Of a DNA stretch of 47,554 bases, positions 35,011 to 44,484 are shown piece by piece; the stretch's first letter is position 1, and each line of letters begins with the position of its first letter. The notes under the pieces were generated by a model, which was not told the DNA's origin, made no database searches, and worked only from the letters and a program-made list of their open reading frames with translations. Position numbers and translations under genes: made by a program. The stretch comes from Mycoplasmatota bacterium (lineage in GTDB: Bacteria > Bacillota_I > Bacilli_A > RF39 > UBA660), in NCBI GenBank assembly GCA_022774645.1, contig JALFKQ010000025.1, positions 1 through 47,554 on the forward strand, written 5' to 3'.

Positions 35011-35451
35011 ATGATATTAGAAAACAAAAACTTTTTTATTACAAACGAAAAAATGTTTAATCAAATGATTAATGATACAGATAAAAATGATTATTACTTA
35101 TATCATTATATTATTGTGATTTATAAAATTAATAATAATATAGAAACTATTAAAATGGATCAAAAAAATGATTTATATAAATTAGATAATCTTAATGTTA
35201 TATGTAAATATTATATAAAAAGAATGCATTATTATAATTATTTTGATAATGTTATGTATGATGAGGGTGAACCAACATATATTTATAATATTGGTTATTT
35301 CTTTTTAGGTGGCGATTTGGCTTGTAACAATAAAGACAGAGAAATTATTTTAAAAAAAGTTGATAAATATAATCAAGAATATTCAAATACGAAATTTCCA
35401 TTTACTGACTACGAATTCTTATCTAATAATAAATCTACAATACTTTTTTAA
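35011..35451 (+). CDS. Unknown 146-residue protein divergent from the ABC-F fusion
   Basis: The product is Tyr- and Asn-rich with no signal peptide or membrane helix. It contains DYYLYHYIIVIYKINNNIET, DEGEPTYIYNIGYFFLGGDLACN and FPFTDYEFLSNN, which suggests an alpha/beta domain, but I recognise no family. AGAGG lies 6 bases before the ATG. It shares a 40-base promoter region with the ABC-F fusion and is convergent with the histidine kinase. A role linked to the resistance module is possible but rests only on position. Confidence 0.6.
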   Translation: MILENKNFFITNEKMFNQMINDTDKNDYYLYHYIIVIYKINNNIETIKMDQKNDLYKLDNLNVICKYYIKRMHYYNYFDNVMYDEGEPTYIYNIGYFFLGGDLACNNKDREIILKKVDKYNQEYSNTKFPFTDYEFLSNNKSTILF

Positions 35452-35455
35452 ATAA

Positions 35456-35482
35456 AAGACAAGTAAATACACTACTTGTCTT
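35456..35482. terminator. Bidirectional terminator
   Basis: 10-bp stem (35456-35465 with 35473-35482) with a seven-base loop. The right side is coding sequence for the end of the kinase. Confidence 0.75.
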
Positions 35483-37823
35483 CTTTTAAATAATTATTAA
35501 CTACTTCAATAATTCTATTATATTCTTTTTCAAGTTCACTAAAATTATCTTTTACAAACTTTTTATCTTTTTCTTTACTCTTAAGTTCATGTTCATATGA
35601 AATTCTAGCTAATTCAGTAAATCCAAAATATTTAGAATCACTTTTTAATGAGTGAACATCTATACTATAGTTTTTCATATCTTCTTTATTTTTATTAGAA
35701 ACAATTCTATTCCATTTATCAGTTACTTCTAATAACCAATCTTTCATCATTTCTTTATAAGTATTAATGTCACCAAAGTTTTCTAAACCAATATTATAAT
35801 CTATTCCATTATCCTTTAGATAATCTTCACTACTTTCATTTGATTCTTCTATATTTTTTGATTCCTCCAAATTTTCCAACTTTTCTTTAATATCATTTTT
35901 AATCACCACTTCGTTGTCTAATGGTTCCATAGTTCCAAATTCATGTTTAGGGGCATTTCTTAATTCTTCATCTAAACTATCAAATTTATTATCTATGTTT
36001 TTTTCTGATTTACTTTTTAATATATTATCAAGTTTATCTTTTATGATATCTTTACTAAATGGTTTTGATACGTAACCTGTGAACCCTAATAATTTATATT
36101 TTTCTTCACTACCACTTATCGCATCAGCAGTTAAAGCAATTATTGGTGTATTAAATCCATCTATTTCTTGAAGTTTCTTTAAAGCTTCTTCACCATTCAT
36201 AACAGGCATCATTATATCCATCAAAATACAATCATACTTTTTACCACTATTTATTTTATCTAAACATTCTTGTCCATTATAACATATGTCTATCTCTTTA
36301 AAATTAAGAGGTTCAAGACTACGGAGAGCAACTTTAATATTAAGTTTATTATCATCAACTACTAATATTGTTTTATTACTATAATCTACTTTAAATTTAT
36401 TTTTTTCATTTTTATTATGTTCACTTAATGGCTTAGACATTTTACTTATTTTTTGAGGTATTGTAACCATAAATATAGAACCACTTTTATATATACTTTG
36501 TACATTTATTTTTCCACCTAACATTTCTACAAGATGTTTAGTAATAGCAAGACCAAGTCCAGTTCCTTCAGTAGTCGTATTCTTTTCAACATCAAGCCTT
36601 TCAAACTTTGTGAATAACTTGTCAATATCTTCTTTTTTAATACCTCGTCCAGTATCTTGAACAGTTATAAATAATGTACATGTATCATCTTTATTAATAC
36701 ATCTTATATTTAAATTTATATTACCTTTTTCAGTATACTTTATTGCATTAGTAAGAAGATTATTAACAATTTGTTTTATATGAACTTTATCACCAAACAA
36801 CTCATATGGGATATCTTCAGCTATATTAAGATGAAATTCAATTGGCTTATCTCCTATTCTAGTACAACATATTCTAGTTAGTGATTCTATTTCTCCCTTA
36901 AAGTTATATGGTACTTCAACAACTTCCATTTTTTCACTTTCTATTTTATTTATATCTATTATATTACCAACTATCTCAAGTAATGTTTTTGATGCTGAAA
37001 CTACATCATAAAGATCTTGCTTCATATCCTCTGGACAATTATTTCTACTTTGCATATCCTCTGAAAGACCAACTATCGCATTAAGAGGTGTTCTTATTTC
37101 ATGAGACATACTACTTAAGAAATCACTTTTAGCTCTATTAGCTTTTTCTGCTTGATCTTTTGCAGCATTTAAGGCATCTATTGTTTTCAAATCTGGGTTT
37201 TCAATAAAGAAATAAGTCAATATCGTTATAAATGCTTCACATGGTGAAGTTAATAAAATTGATGGATTTATATACTGGACTATTGATACAATAGTTCCAC
37301 AAAGTAAAAATAATAATAATGGTACATATTTTTTATAATGATTTTTATTTATCTTAAGATTTTCTACACAACTCATTAACATTAAAATAATAAATAAGAA
37401 CACTATGATATATATAACATTTACTGCTAAACCTTTTGTATACATTTGATAACCATTATGATAATAAGATATAGGTAATATTGTTACTAACATTATTCCA
37501 ATTATTAATAAAGTATACTTTATAATATTTAATTTATTATTTATTTTTGTTTTATCTGATATATTTAAAATGTAACTACTAAATAAAAATGTCCATAATA
37601 ATATATAAATTAAAAATATTTTTCCTAATGTTAAAATATAAACATCAGGCATATTAGATTTAATTAAATAGAATTGTAATATGTCAATAATCATTCCAAT
37701 AATATTTACTAATATTATTGTTGTATATAGTTTATTATCATAGTTTTTAATTCTTTCTTTTGTAAAATATATTACAGATATTACAATTAGATAAAATAAG
37801 CTTGTAAAAAATATATAATTCAT
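35472..37823 (-). CDS. Hybrid sensor histidine kinase with receiver and HPt domains
   Basis: The N-terminal 210 residues hold seven membrane helices without a large outside loop, like 7TM sensor modules. The HisKA H-box is [14 protein letters not shown] with His241. The ATPase domain has [19 protein letters not shown] and EGTGLGLAI. The receiver (about 485-605) has VVDDN, the phospho-acceptor Asp in [16 protein letters not shown] and SKPFS. After an acidic linker a C-terminal HPt domain carries His in [13 protein letters not shown]. This is a full phosphorelay in one protein, but no response regulator with an output domain is adjacent. GGTGA precedes the ATG. The signal it senses is unknown. 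Confidence 0.93.
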   Translation of the reverse strand: MNYIFFTSLFYLIVISVIYFTKERIKNYDNKLYTTIILVNIIGMIIDILQFYLIKSNMPDVYILTLGKIFLIYILLWTFLFSSYILNISDKTKINNKLNIIKYTLLIIGIMLVTILPISYYHNGYQMYTKGLAVNVIYIIVFLFIILMLMSCVENLKINKNHYKKYVPLLLFLLCGTIVSIVQYINPSILLTSPCEAFITILTYFFIENPDLKTIDALNAAKDQAEKANRAKSDFLSSMSHEIRTPLNAIVGLSEDMQSRNNCPEDMKQDLYDVVSASKTLLEIVGNIIDINKIESEKMEVVEVPYNFKGEIESLTRICCTRIGDKPIEFHLNIAEDIPYELFGDKVHIKQIVNNLLTNAIKYTEKGNINLNIRCINKDDTCTLFITVQDTGRGIKKEDIDKLFTKFERLDVEKNTTTEGTGLGLAITKHLVEMLGGKINVQSIYKSGSIFMVTIPQKISKMSKPLSEHNKNEKNKFKVDYSNKTILVVDDNKLNIKVALRSLEPLNFKEIDICYNGQECLDKINSGKKYDCILMDIMMPVMNGEEALKKLQEIDGFNTPIIALTADAISGSEEKYKLLGFTGYVSKPFSKDIIKDKLDNILKSKSEKNIDNKFDSLDEELRNAPKHEFGTMEPLDNEVVIKNDIKEKLENLEESKNIEESNESSEDYLKDNGIDYNIGLENFGDINTYKEMMKDWLLEVTDKWNRIVSNKNKEDMKNYSIDVHSLKSDSKYFGFTELARISYEHELKSKEKDKKFVKDNFSELEKEYNRIIEVVNNYLKEDK

Positions 37824-37875
37824 ACTATCACCAAATATAGTATAACATAATTTATTATTAAAAAAAAATTATATT

Positions 37876-37903
37876 AAAAAACTATCACTAATGATAGTTT
37901 TTT
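37876..37903 (-). terminator. Intrinsic terminator after the AMP-ligase gene
   Basis: Perfect 12-bp stem (37876-37887 with 37892-37903), four-base loop, followed on the minus strand by T residues within the stem. It lies just past the stop at 37907. Confidence 0.8.
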
Positions 37904-37906
37904 GTG

Positions 37907-39886
37907 TTACTGTAAAATCAATTTTCTTTGATAATCTTGCTTTATATATTTTTTTAAATTTTCCACAATTCCAAACTCTTCATTTTCTAACACTTTTGAA
38001 CTTCTTTTTCCAGAAGGTGTTAAAGGCATAGAGTCTCGCACAGGAATAACTCTTATTTTTATGTATTCAAGAATATTATCTGGCACTTTAGATTGAAGTC
38101 TGTAATATATTGATTTACATATTTCATCAGTTGTTTTTGTTGATGAAGGTTGTTGTTGAATTGTTATTAATAATCCATTTTCATTTTCAACTGTAGTTGA
38201 TGATAATATATTCTTAGTATCTTCTGAAATTATATCATCAATCAAATATGTCTCGCAAATTGAATGTTTCTTTTCTGGTATTCTTCCTTTAACATGAACA
38301 CTACCTAACTTATCAATATAGCCATATGTATTGGTTGTAACCCAGTTTCTTCCTAAATTGTCTGTAATAATTAATTTTTGAGTTGTCTCTGGATTATTTT
38401 TATAACAAGATAAATTTGAATAAGAATTTGCAACTATAATCCCAAGCTCATCATATTGACATTCAACATAATTTCCATCAGAATCTTGCTTTAAAGCTGT
38501 AACAACAACATATGGTACTGGCATCATACCCATTTCTTTTTTTCCTAAAATAGGTGAATGTATTTTTTCTTGTAATGACTTCCATAACGTATAATATATT
38601 CCACCATGTTCACAATCTCCACCACCAATAGATAAAGTTGTATATGGCATTTTAAAACCTTTTATTGAAACTCCACTCCCAGCTTTTGACTTTCTTAAAA
38701 ATGTATTAATAAATTTTTCTTCACCTTTAGATGTTCGCTCACCTACTGCAAAAGTTGCCAATAGGAATGGAAGTTTTCTTGATTTTCCATCTTTATTATA
38801 CCTTCCATCCATTAAATACTGCTTTGACATTTCAATTAAGAAACTAGTTGTTATATTTAAATAATTAGGCTTATTAAGTATTACATAATCTAAAGCCTTA
38901 TCCTTTGAATATTCTGGTTCAAGGGCTACTGACCAACCCTGCATCAAATTATCCGAAATACAAGTTATAACATCCGTATTAGATTCTGGATGTATATGGG
39001 CAAGGCCTCTCATATTCTCTAATTTAGGATTACCACACAGTTCAGGATCATGAAAACGACCCATAGTAATTAAGCTTCTATTCTTATGTATTATTTCCTT
39101 TGGAAAACCATTTTTAGTTGAACCACTAGTATATGTAACTAAAAAGTCAGTTTCTAAATTACCAATATTATTAGGCACTTTAATATTTTTATTAGACTTT
39201 TTTATAAAATTTTCAAAGGATTCAATATTATTGCCTTCACTAACGATTCTATCAGTTTTATCCTCATAATAATAATAATCTTTTAATTCTTTTTCATATT
39301 CATCACATTTACTTGGGTCTTTTGGAAGAGATGACGCAAGTGAAGTTACAACGATTTGCTCTATATTTTTATCTTTAACAACTTCTTTTATATCATCATA
39401 ATTATCATCTGATATAAAAATTATTTTTTTACTTACTCCATCTAATATTTTAGATAAATAATTTTTATCAAATGATGAACCAAATAAATTTACTTTTAGC
39501 CCAAGTTTGTTAGCAGCAAGCAAAATGTAAACTAACTCTGGAGTATTTGAAACACATACTCCTATTTCATCTCCTAATTTAAGATTCTTTTCTGTCATAG
39601 AAACAGCAAGTTCATCTGCTTTATCAAACATTTCTTTAAATAATATCTTATTACCCCTATAAAATAAAGCTGTTTTATTCATATTATCTTTATTTTTAGA
39701 TTTAAGATAATTGTACCATGAAGTATTATGATTTTGTTCTAAATCAATTAAAGCCTTGATTGCTTTTAGTCCTTTTTTACTTTTAATAATTCTTTTTGAT
39801 GGCTTATTATCAGATAAAGATTCCATCAAAGATAATTCAGTTTCAACTCTATAAGTTGGTATTCTTACCTGTTCATTTAACATCAT
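37907..39886 (-). CDS. Atypical AMP-dependent synthetase/ligase
   Basis: The 659-residue protein belongs to the ANL superfamily. A3 is TYTSGSTKNGFPKEIIH, in place of the standard TSGTTGxPKG. The nucleotide-binding and hinge regions are LSIGGGDCEHGGIYYT and HVKGRIPEKKHSICETYL, and the catalytic Lys lies in PLTPSGKRSSK. An early KTALFYRGNKILFKEMFDKADELA and VCVSNTPELVYILLAANKLG confirm the fold. The changed A3 and A5 motifs and long N-terminus (first 60 residues) set it apart from the FadD-like enzyme at 29356. AGGGGTAGG precedes the ATG. It lies behind the MMPL fusion gene, with a hairpin and 120 bases between. The substrate is unknown. Confidence 0.85.
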   Translation of the reverse strand: MMLNEQVRIPTYRVETELSLMESLSDNKPSKRIIKSKKGLKAIKALIDLEQNHNTSWYNYLKSKNKDNMNKTALFYRGNKILFKEMFDKADELAVSMTEKNLKLGDEIGVCVSNTPELVYILLAANKLGLKVNLFGSSFDKNYLSKILDGVSKKIIFISDDNYDDIKEVVKDKNIEQIVVTSLASSLPKDPSKCDEYEKELKDYYYYEDKTDRIVSEGNNIESFENFIKKSNKNIKVPNNIGNLETDFLVTYTSGSTKNGFPKEIIHKNRSLITMGRFHDPELCGNPKLENMRGLAHIHPESNTDVITCISDNLMQGWSVALEPEYSKDKALDYVILNKPNYLNITTSFLIEMSKQYLMDGRYNKDGKSRKLPFLLATFAVGERTSKGEEKFINTFLRKSKAGSGVSIKGFKMPYTTLSIGGGDCEHGGIYYTLWKSLQEKIHSPILGKKEMGMMPVPYVVVTALKQDSDGNYVECQYDELGIIVANSYSNLSCYKNNPETTQKLIITDNLGRNWVTTNTYGYIDKLGSVHVKGRIPEKKHSICETYLIDDIISEDTKNILSSTTVENENGLLITIQQQPSSTKTTDEICKSIYYRLQSKVPDNILEYIKIRVIPVRDSMPLTPSGKRSSKVLENEEFGIVENLKKYIKQDYQRKLILQ

Positions 39887-39977
39887 ACATACCTACCCCT
39901 CTTATTTGTCTAGATTATACCACATTTCTTATTTTTATCAAAATTAAATGTAACATTTATGATACATTAATGCAATA

Positions 39978-39998
39978 TAAAAACACCATAAGGTGCTT
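39978..39998 (-). terminator. Intrinsic terminator after the MMPL fusion gene
   Basis: On the minus strand AAGCACC pairs with GGTGTTT (one G-U) around a four-base loop, and the T run continues. It separates the transporter from the AMP-ligase gene. Confidence 0.65.
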
Positions 39999-40005
39999 CT
40001 ATATT

Positions 40006-43000
40006 TTATTCAGATACTATCATAATGAATTTTGTAGTTCCTTCTGTATTATTATTTTTAGAACTAAATGAATTATATGAATTACCTAAATCCATTAATT
40101 TTTCTACTTTTTTAGAAGTTGTTTTTAATTTTCCATTAACAATATTTGTTATTTTTGAAATACCTTCTTTATTAAATTTATTTAATCCTTCATTAAGTGA
40201 AGTTGCTCCTTCTAATAATAATTTACTTGATGTATTAAATTCATCTGATACAGCATTTATATATTTAACACTTGTATTTAATTCAACAACACCATCATTA
40301 AATTTATTACTATTTTCAGCTAAATATTTTACTGATGGAGATAATTTATCTATTTCAGTACATAATGGTTTAGAAGCTTCTGCAAGTCCTGTCATATTTT
40401 TATTTAATGAACTAACCCCTTCATTAAGAGTAGTTATTGTAGTAGATACACTACTTAATGTTTTAACATCTATACTCTTTTGCAATGAAACTATTTCTTC
40501 TTCTAATAATTTTTTAGTTTCTTCATCAGTAGTACTTTCTTTTATTTGATTTAATACTTCAATATGTTTCATAATAGCAGTAACACTATCATTAATTGTT
40601 GAAGTCATTTTTTCACTTGAACTAGCAAGTTCTTTAGTTTTAACATTTAAATTATTTATACCAACTGCAAGATCTTTTATTGATGAAGTGTATTTACTTA
40701 AATCTTCTACATTTTTATTTAAGTTTTGAACTCCTGCACTAATTTTTGAATAACTTTCCATCATATATTCAGTTTTACTATTTAATGTTTTAAGTCCATT
40801 ATTAAATTCATTATACTTTTCACTATATTTAGCAAGATTATCTTTTAAATCTTTACTTCCATTTACTAATTTATTAGTTGAATCACTTAATTTATTAACA
40901 CTACTATATATTTTATTTAACTCACTAAGTGAATTATTATCTTCATCAAATAAATTAGATGAAGCAGCCATATAAATAGAACTAAATTTATAAGATGTAG
41001 TTTTATATTCAATAGTTATTGTATCCATTCCTTTTAATTCATCTATCTTTAGACTTTCATATAGTCCTGGAACACTATAACCAGCTATCATATAATTAAT
41101 ACCATTATCAATAACTTTAGCATTATCTACTTTTAAATCACTTACATTATCTTTATCAAGCATCATAAATGATGTTACTAAGAATGGTGTATATAATGTT
41201 TCTTTTTTACCATTTACATATTTTATATTTTTAGAATTATTTTTATATTTGATAACTATTTTAACATTACCACTTTTATCATTTAATTCTTTATTACTTA
41301 TTTCTTCACCATTTAAATAATATTTTATAGTTGTTTCTATTGGTAATGTTTGATTACTTGTTCCCTTATAGAATATATCTTTTCCATCTGTATTCCATAC
41401 TAATTTATTATTTGTTAAATTATATTTTTCATTTCCATTAACATTAATTATATTTGTTAAATTAGTTTTATCATTGTAAGTGCCTTTATTCAAATTTGAT
41501 AAGTGATTACTTACTATTGTTTTAGAAACAGAACCATCACTTTCAAGTCTTGAATAAACTGTTTCATCTTTAGTCGCTCCAAAAACTGTTAATGGTAACA
41601 TTGTTGTAATTAATATTCCAACTAAAACTTTCTTTTTCATTTTTAATTCCTTCTTTCCTTTACCTTTATATGTAGTTTTCATAATTATTCCATCAAATAA
41701 CATAAGTAATGATGGTAATATTAATATAACTACTAACATACTAATAATTGCACCTCTTGAAATTAATGTACATATTGAACCTATTAAATCTATATCTGTA
41801 TATATACCTACTCCAAATGTTGCAGCAAAGAAGCACATGCCACTTACGAATACTGAACTTACACAAGCATCTAATGTTTCTTTCATAGATTCATGCGAAT
41901 CTTTTCCATTATTTCTAAGTTCTAAATATTTAGTTGTCATAAGAATAGCATAATCTATTGTAGCACCTAGTTGTATTGTTCCAATTACTATTGATGCAAT
42001 AAATGGAAGTGTTACTCCTGTATAATAAGATATAGCTACATTTACAAATATTGCAAATTCTATTGCTGATATTAATAATACAGGTAATGACAATGATTTT
42101 AATACGATAAACATAATTACAAATATTACTCCTATTGAAACATAATTAACATTTTTGAAGTCCTCATCACTAATCTTAATTAAGTCATTAGTAAGAGGTC
42201 CTTCTCCAGCAATTATTGCATTCTTATCATATTTATGTACTAAATTATTTACTATTTCTAATTGGTTAGTTAATTCAGGTGATGCAACTTCATAACTTGA
42301 ATTAATAAATAACATTTGATAATTATCATCTTCAAATATACTAGTTATTTCATCATCTAATACTTCAAGTGGGAAACCATATTTAGTAAGTTCACTTGGA
42401 CTTAGTACTAAATCAATTCCTTTTGTATTTTTTAATTCATCTACTAAAGATGATACTTCATTTATTTTTAAATCTTTATTTAATAATACTATTTCTGGTG
42501 AAACAATATTAAATTCTTTTTTAAGTTCTTCATTTGCTTTAACACTCTCTAATGTTTTAGGAAGTGATTTATCTAAGTTGTAATAAACATTTACATTATG
42601 GTTACCAATATAAGCAGGTATTAATAATATTAAGAATGCAATGAATATTGGTTTATAATGTTCTAAACTAAATTTCTTTATGTGATTAAATTTAGGTAAT
42701 AATGATTTATGTTTTGTTTTATTAATATATTTATCTAATATAAGTAACATAGCTGGGAATACTGTTACTACACATATAAGACCAAAGATAACACCTTTTG
42801 CCATTACAAGTCCAATATCTTTTCCAAGCGTTAAGTTCATACTACAAAGTGCTAAGAAACCTGCAACTGTAGTAAATGCACTACCTAAAACTGATACCAA
42901 TGTTTCTGCTATAGATGCAGCCATTGCTTCATTTCTATCACTTGTTTTTTCTAAGTTACTTTGATATTTATGATATAAGAATATTGAGAAGTCTGTTGTA

Positions 43001-43713
43001 ACTCCAAGTTGAAGTACAGCACTTATTGCTTTTGTTATGTATGATATTTCACCAAACATAATATTTGTTCCCATATTATATATAATTGCTATACCAATAT
43101 TGCTAAGTAATATAAATGGTACTATATATGAATCTAATGAAACTGTTAATACTAATAAGCAAAGTATAACTGCAATTACTACATATATTGCAACTTCTTT
43201 ATTAGATAAGTCCATTGTGTCTTTTACGATAGCACTCATTCCGCCTACTTTTGCTTTATCTTTCATTATTTCTCTTATTTCTGTTATAGCATTTAAAGTT
43301 TTTTCATTTGATGTTGTTTCTTCAAATGTAACCATCATAAGAGTTTTATCACCACTTTTTACTTTTTCAAATAACTCGTCTGGTAATATTTCAAGTGGTA
43401 TAACTGTACCAGTAATATCGTTTATTGATATTACTTTATTTACTGATTCTATCTTTCTTATTTCTTTTTCACAATCTAGAATCTCTTTTTCTCTACTATT
43501 ATCAACTGATATTATTGTGAAAGCTCCCATATTAAATTCATCTTTTAATATTTTTTGACCTTTCATTGTTTCAATATCTTCTGGTAGATATATTAATATA
43601 TCATAATTAATTTTAGTATTAGCATAACCTATAAATGCTGGTATTAAAAGTAAAAATGATATTATTAATATTGCTATTTTGTTTTTACAAATAAAATCTC
43701 CAAATTTCTTCAT
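40006..43713 (-). CDS. MMPL/RND-type transporter fused to a secreted heptad-repeat protein
   Basis: Residues 1-690 are an MMPL-type RND exporter with two six-helix halves. Visible parts are the first helix IAILIISFLLLIPAFIGYA, LGVTTDFSIFLYHKY, and the repeated LGATIDYAILMTTKYLE. Residues 692-1235 start with a signal-like MKKKVLVGILITTMLPLTVFGA. Next comes a YhgE-like domain with TPFLVTSFMMLDKD and GINYMIAGYSVPGL, then long heptad coiled coil with LVNGSKDLKDNL and EGATSLNEGLNKF. These parts are normally adjacent genes. The start at 43713 has GGAGG 5 bases upstream; the ATG at 43767 lies before that site. A second ribosome-binding site lies before an internal ATG at 41640. The gene is divergent from its TetR regulator. 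The substrate is probably hydrophobic. Confidence 0.88.
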   Translation of the reverse strand: MKKFGDFICKNKIAILIISFLLLIPAFIGYANTKINYDILIYLPEDIETMKGQKILKDEFNMGAFTIISVDNSREKEILDCEKEIRKIESVNKVISINDITGTVIPLEILPDELFEKVKSGDKTLMMVTFEETTSNEKTLNAITEIREIMKDKAKVGGMSAIVKDTMDLSNKEVAIYVVIAVILCLLVLTVSLDSYIVPFILLSNIGIAIIYNMGTNIMFGEISYITKAISAVLQLGVTTDFSIFLYHKYQSNLEKTSDRNEAMAASIAETLVSVLGSAFTTVAGFLALCSMNLTLGKDIGLVMAKGVIFGLICVVTVFPAMLLILDKYINKTKHKSLLPKFNHIKKFSLEHYKPIFIAFLILLIPAYIGNHNVNVYYNLDKSLPKTLESVKANEELKKEFNIVSPEIVLLNKDLKINEVSSLVDELKNTKGIDLVLSPSELTKYGFPLEVLDDEITSIFEDDNYQMLFINSSYEVASPELTNQLEIVNNLVHKYDKNAIIAGEGPLTNDLIKISDEDFKNVNYVSIGVIFVIMFIVLKSLSLPVLLISAIEFAIFVNVAISYYTGVTLPFIASIVIGTIQLGATIDYAILMTTKYLELRNNGKDSHESMKETLDACVSSVFVSGMCFFAATFGVGIYTDIDLIGSICTLISRGAIISMLVVILILPSLLMLFDGIIMKTTYKGKGKKELKMKKKVLVGILITTMLPLTVFGATKDETVYSRLESDGSVSKTIVSNHLSNLNKGTYNDKTNLTNIINVNGNEKYNLTNNKLVWNTDGKDIFYKGTSNQTLPIETTIKYYLNGEEISNKELNDKSGNVKIVIKYKNNSKNIKYVNGKKETLYTPFLVTSFMMLDKDNVSDLKVDNAKVIDNGINYMIAGYSVPGLYESLKIDELKGMDTITIEYKTTSYKFSSIYMAASSNLFDEDNNSLSELNKIYSSVNKLSDSTNKLVNGSKDLKDNLAKYSEKYNEFNNGLKTLNSKTEYMMESYSKISAGVQNLNKNVEDLSKYTSSIKDLAVGINNLNVKTKELASSSEKMTSTINDSVTAIMKHIEVLNQIKESTTDEETKKLLEEEIVSLQKSIDVKTLSSVSTTITTLNEGVSSLNKNMTGLAEASKPLCTEIDKLSPSVKYLAENSNKFNDGVVELNTSVKYINAVSDEFNTSSKLLLEGATSLNEGLNKFNKEGISKITNIVNGKLKTTSKKVEKLMDLGNSYNSFSSKNNNTEGTTKFIMIVSE
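41638..41657 (-). promoter_or_regulatory. Internal ribosome-binding site and ATG within the MMPL fusion
   Basis: On the minus strand AAGAAGGAATT is followed by AAAA and ATG (41640-41638), then by a signal-peptide-like sequence. It is the relic or active start of a second gene now in frame with the transporter. Confidence 0.6.
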
Positions 43714-43726
43714 ATAGCCTCCATTA

Positions 43727-43806
43727 TGACCAACAGTCAGTATGTAATATACAGCAAAACTGACCAATAGTCAATACTTTTTATTAAATTTATTGACTTT
43801 TAGTCA
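43727..43806. promoter_or_regulatory. Three TetR-type operators overlapping divergent promoters
   Basis: Three TGAC-N5-GTCA palindromes lie at 43727-43739, 43761-43773 and 43794-43806, 34 and 33 bases apart. Copies one and two have CAACA and CAATA centres; copy three has TTTTA. The -35 boxes of both divergent promoters lie in copies two and three. The dyad and arrangement match TetR control of a divergent exporter. Confidence 0.8.
43746..43774 (-). promoter_or_regulatory. Promoter of the MMPL fusion gene
   Basis: TTGACT (43769-43774), a 17-base spacer and TATATT (43746-43751). Operator copy two covers the -35 box and copy one lies just downstream of the -10. Confidence 0.7.
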
Positions 43807-43821
43807 TTTTTATATTAATAT
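43793..43821 (+). promoter_or_regulatory. Promoter of the tetR-like gene
   Basis: TTGACT (43793-43798), a 17-base spacer and TAATAT (43816-43821). The -35 box lies in operator copy three, which predicts autoregulation. Confidence 0.65.
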
Positions 43822-43843
43822 TTATGTTAAGGAAGGTGATAAT

Positions 43844-44452
43844 ATGATTAATATTGAAAATACTCTTTCTAAAATAGAAGAAAAAAAGCAAATTAAAAAA
43901 GAGAATTTACTTTCTTCTGCATATAATCTTTTTATAAAAAAAGGCATTAATGATACTTCTATCAGTGATATTGTAAATGAAGCTGGTGTTGCAAAAGGAA
44001 CATTTTATTTATATTTTAAAGATAAATGGGAAATACATGAAGCTGTTATTATTGAAAAATCAAAAAAACTATTTAACGATGCTATTATATATACAGATAA
44101 AAAGAATTTATTAAATTTTCCAGATAAAATTATAAGTATTATTGATTATATTATTGATGTTCTTAGTAATAATAAAGATTTAATAAAACTTATTAATAAA
44201 AATTTATCTCTTGGTCTTTATAATAAAAATATAATCAAGATTATAGATGAAGAATATAAAGATTTAAAAGATAAGTTTATTGATGAAATAACTAAATATT
44301 CTAAGAATATAAAGAACCCTAATGTTACTCTATTTATGATTATAGAACTTGTTGGTAGCACTTGTTATAATTCAATTTTGAATAATGAGCCATTACCTAT
44401 TAATGAATTTAAACCATATTTATATGAAGAAGTTAAAAAGATGATAAATTAA
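43844..44452 (+). CDS. TetR-family repressor of the MMPL fusion
   Basis: The 202-residue protein has a TetR helix-turn-helix at its N-terminus: KENLLSSAYNLFIKKGINDTSISDIVNEAGVAKGTFYLYFKDKWEI is spread over residues about 17-62. The rest is a helical ligand domain (VLSNNKDLIKLINKN onward) with no assigned ligand. I start it at 43844, where AAGGTG lies 5 bases upstream; an upstream ATG-like frame from 43793 lies within the operator. It is divergent from the transporter and both promoters have operator copies. The most economical reading is repression of both genes, released by the exported compound. Confidence 0.92.
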   Translation: MINIENTLSKIEEKKQIKKENLLSSAYNLFIKKGINDTSISDIVNEAGVAKGTFYLYFKDKWEIHEAVIIEKSKKLFNDAIIYTDKKNLLNFPDKIISIIDYIIDVLSNNKDLIKLINKNLSLGLYNKNIIKIIDEEYKDLKDKFIDEITKYSKNIKNPNVTLFMIIELVGSTCYNSILNNEPLPINEFKPYLYEEVKKMIN

Positions 44453-44481
44453 AACTACATCAAATATCTTGATGTAGTTTT
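44451..44481. terminator. Bidirectional terminator
   Basis: Perfect 13-bp stem (44451-44463 with 44469-44481), five-base loop. Shared by tetR and the convergent KsgA-like gene. Confidence 0.87.
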
Positions 44482-44484
44482 TTA

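Noticed and set aside
43037-43558. 173-residue plus-strand ORF opposite the MMPL gene
   Set aside because: Shadow of membrane-protein codons; no independent start signals.
43714-43767. Upstream start for the MMPL gene
   Set aside because: The region holds operators, the -10 box and the GGAGG site for the ATG at 43713; it is untranslated.
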